DNA from: Vulcanisaeta thermophila
Lineage (GTDB): Archaea; Thermoproteota; Thermoprotei; Thermoproteales; Thermocladiaceae
Reading direction: 5' to 3'
NCBI RefSeq assembly: GCF_001748385.1
Contig: NZ_BCLI01000004.1
Location: 186,001 to 250,000 of the forward strand
Length of the DNA: 64,000 nt
Positions 63,847 to 64,000 of the stretch are shown piece by piece; position 1 is the first letter of the stretch, and every line of letters starts with the position of its first letter. The notes under the pieces were generated by a model. That model ran no database searches and was not told the origin of the DNA. It saw only the letters and a list, made by a program, of their open reading frames with translations. The position numbers and the translations under genes were made by a program.

Positions 63847-64000
63847 TGAGTAATCCGGAGGTCACGAATTAATGAGAAGACTTCACGACATTAGGCGTGG
63901 ATTCACTCTCAACTCCTTACTTACCAATGGCTTAAGGGTTTTGTGATTGATCACTGACTTAATTTAACAATACCCTGTAACTGTGGTATTACGAAGTCGA
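63847..64000. other. Intergenic tail with no recognisable gene
   Basis: The final 154 bp contain only a 24-codon open frame (ATG at 63872) with no upstream promoter-like element or similarity, and no repeats. I see nothing that can be called a feature. Confidence 0.6.

Noticed and set aside
63000-64000. A CRISPR locus signalled by the Cas4-like gene.
   Set aside because: No direct repeats, leader or other cas genes in the remaining sequence.

Overview
The window comes from a hyperthermophilic crenarchaeon, most likely a Thermoproteales member of the Vulcanisaeta/Caldivirga type. Archaeal markers are an A-type ATP synthase B subunit, ribosomal protein P1 (L12), aTrm5, Pth2, an AGOG DNA glycosylase, the small subunit of mevalonate-5-phosphate dehydratase, DUF2070 and a tungsten-type aldehyde:ferredoxin oxidoreductase. 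Many genes have a TATA-like element about 26 bp before the start codon, the mark of leaderless transcripts; I used this spacing to choose many starts. The genus is inferred from gene content, not from a database match.

Layout. 1-6.6 kb: UbiX fragment, PEP synthase, RHH regulator, ATP synthase B, Trm5, an alpha-helical protein and a BlaI/CopY-type repressor. 6.7-13.7 kb: DUF2070 and a methylmalonyl-CoA mutase set (mutase catalytic subunit, B12-binding subunit, a MeaB-epimerase fusion, and a divergent protein that reads as a PduO-type cobalamin adenosyltransferase). 13.8-21.3 kb: branched-chain amino acid genes (leuC, ilvC, ilvN, ilvB, divergent leuA, an aminotransferase) with a decayed citrate synthase between leuC and ilvC. 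21.5-31.5 kb: Usp, MscS, TrkA, a DsbA-like protein, nuoJ/K/N-like membrane genes, a BtuR-type adenosyltransferase, BtpA, UbiA, a CPBP protease and an MDR dehydrogenase. 31.6-42.2 kb: a Tat-exported molybdopterin oxidoreductase operon (nrfD-like, catalytic, FeS, TorD, polyferredoxin), two winged-helix paralogues, one broken, and doxDA thiosulfate:quinone oxidoreductase. 42.3-43.7 kb: a broken ammonium transporter. 43.8-49.3 kb: a ferritin-encapsulin fusion, a peroxiredoxin, TatA, TatC, a ModE-like regulator and PMDh-S. 49.3-64 kb: AGOG, site-2 protease, P1, crotonase, a GlcD/GlcF-like pair, AOR, a methyltransferase, Pth2, an FAD oxidoreductase, a broken aspartic protease, a ROK kinase and a Cas4-like nuclease.

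How the parts fit. TorD, TatA, TatC and a ModE-like regulator lie within 16 kb of a Tat-dependent molybdoenzyme, and DoxDA makes tetrathionate from thiosulfate, so sulfur-compound respiration is a plausible theme. The mutase operon holds nearly everything the B12 enzyme needs, including its cofactor-making enzyme and GTPase chaperone.

The most notable observations are: a possible leader-peptide arrangement before ilvB (a 9-codon leaderless ORF with Ile-Leu-Gln-Val inside a 120-nt leader); no ordinary start codon for leuA; a precise 16-bp tandem duplication that breaks a regulator gene; a TatA with two added SAP-like repeats; the MeaB-epimerase fusion; and a CopY-type operator in front of a CopY-type gene. 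Four genes are clearly broken (citrate synthase, amt, winged-helix paralogue, aspartic protease), which could be real decay or sequence error. No rRNA, CRISPR array or insertion sequence was seen, and no tRNA was recognised by eye.
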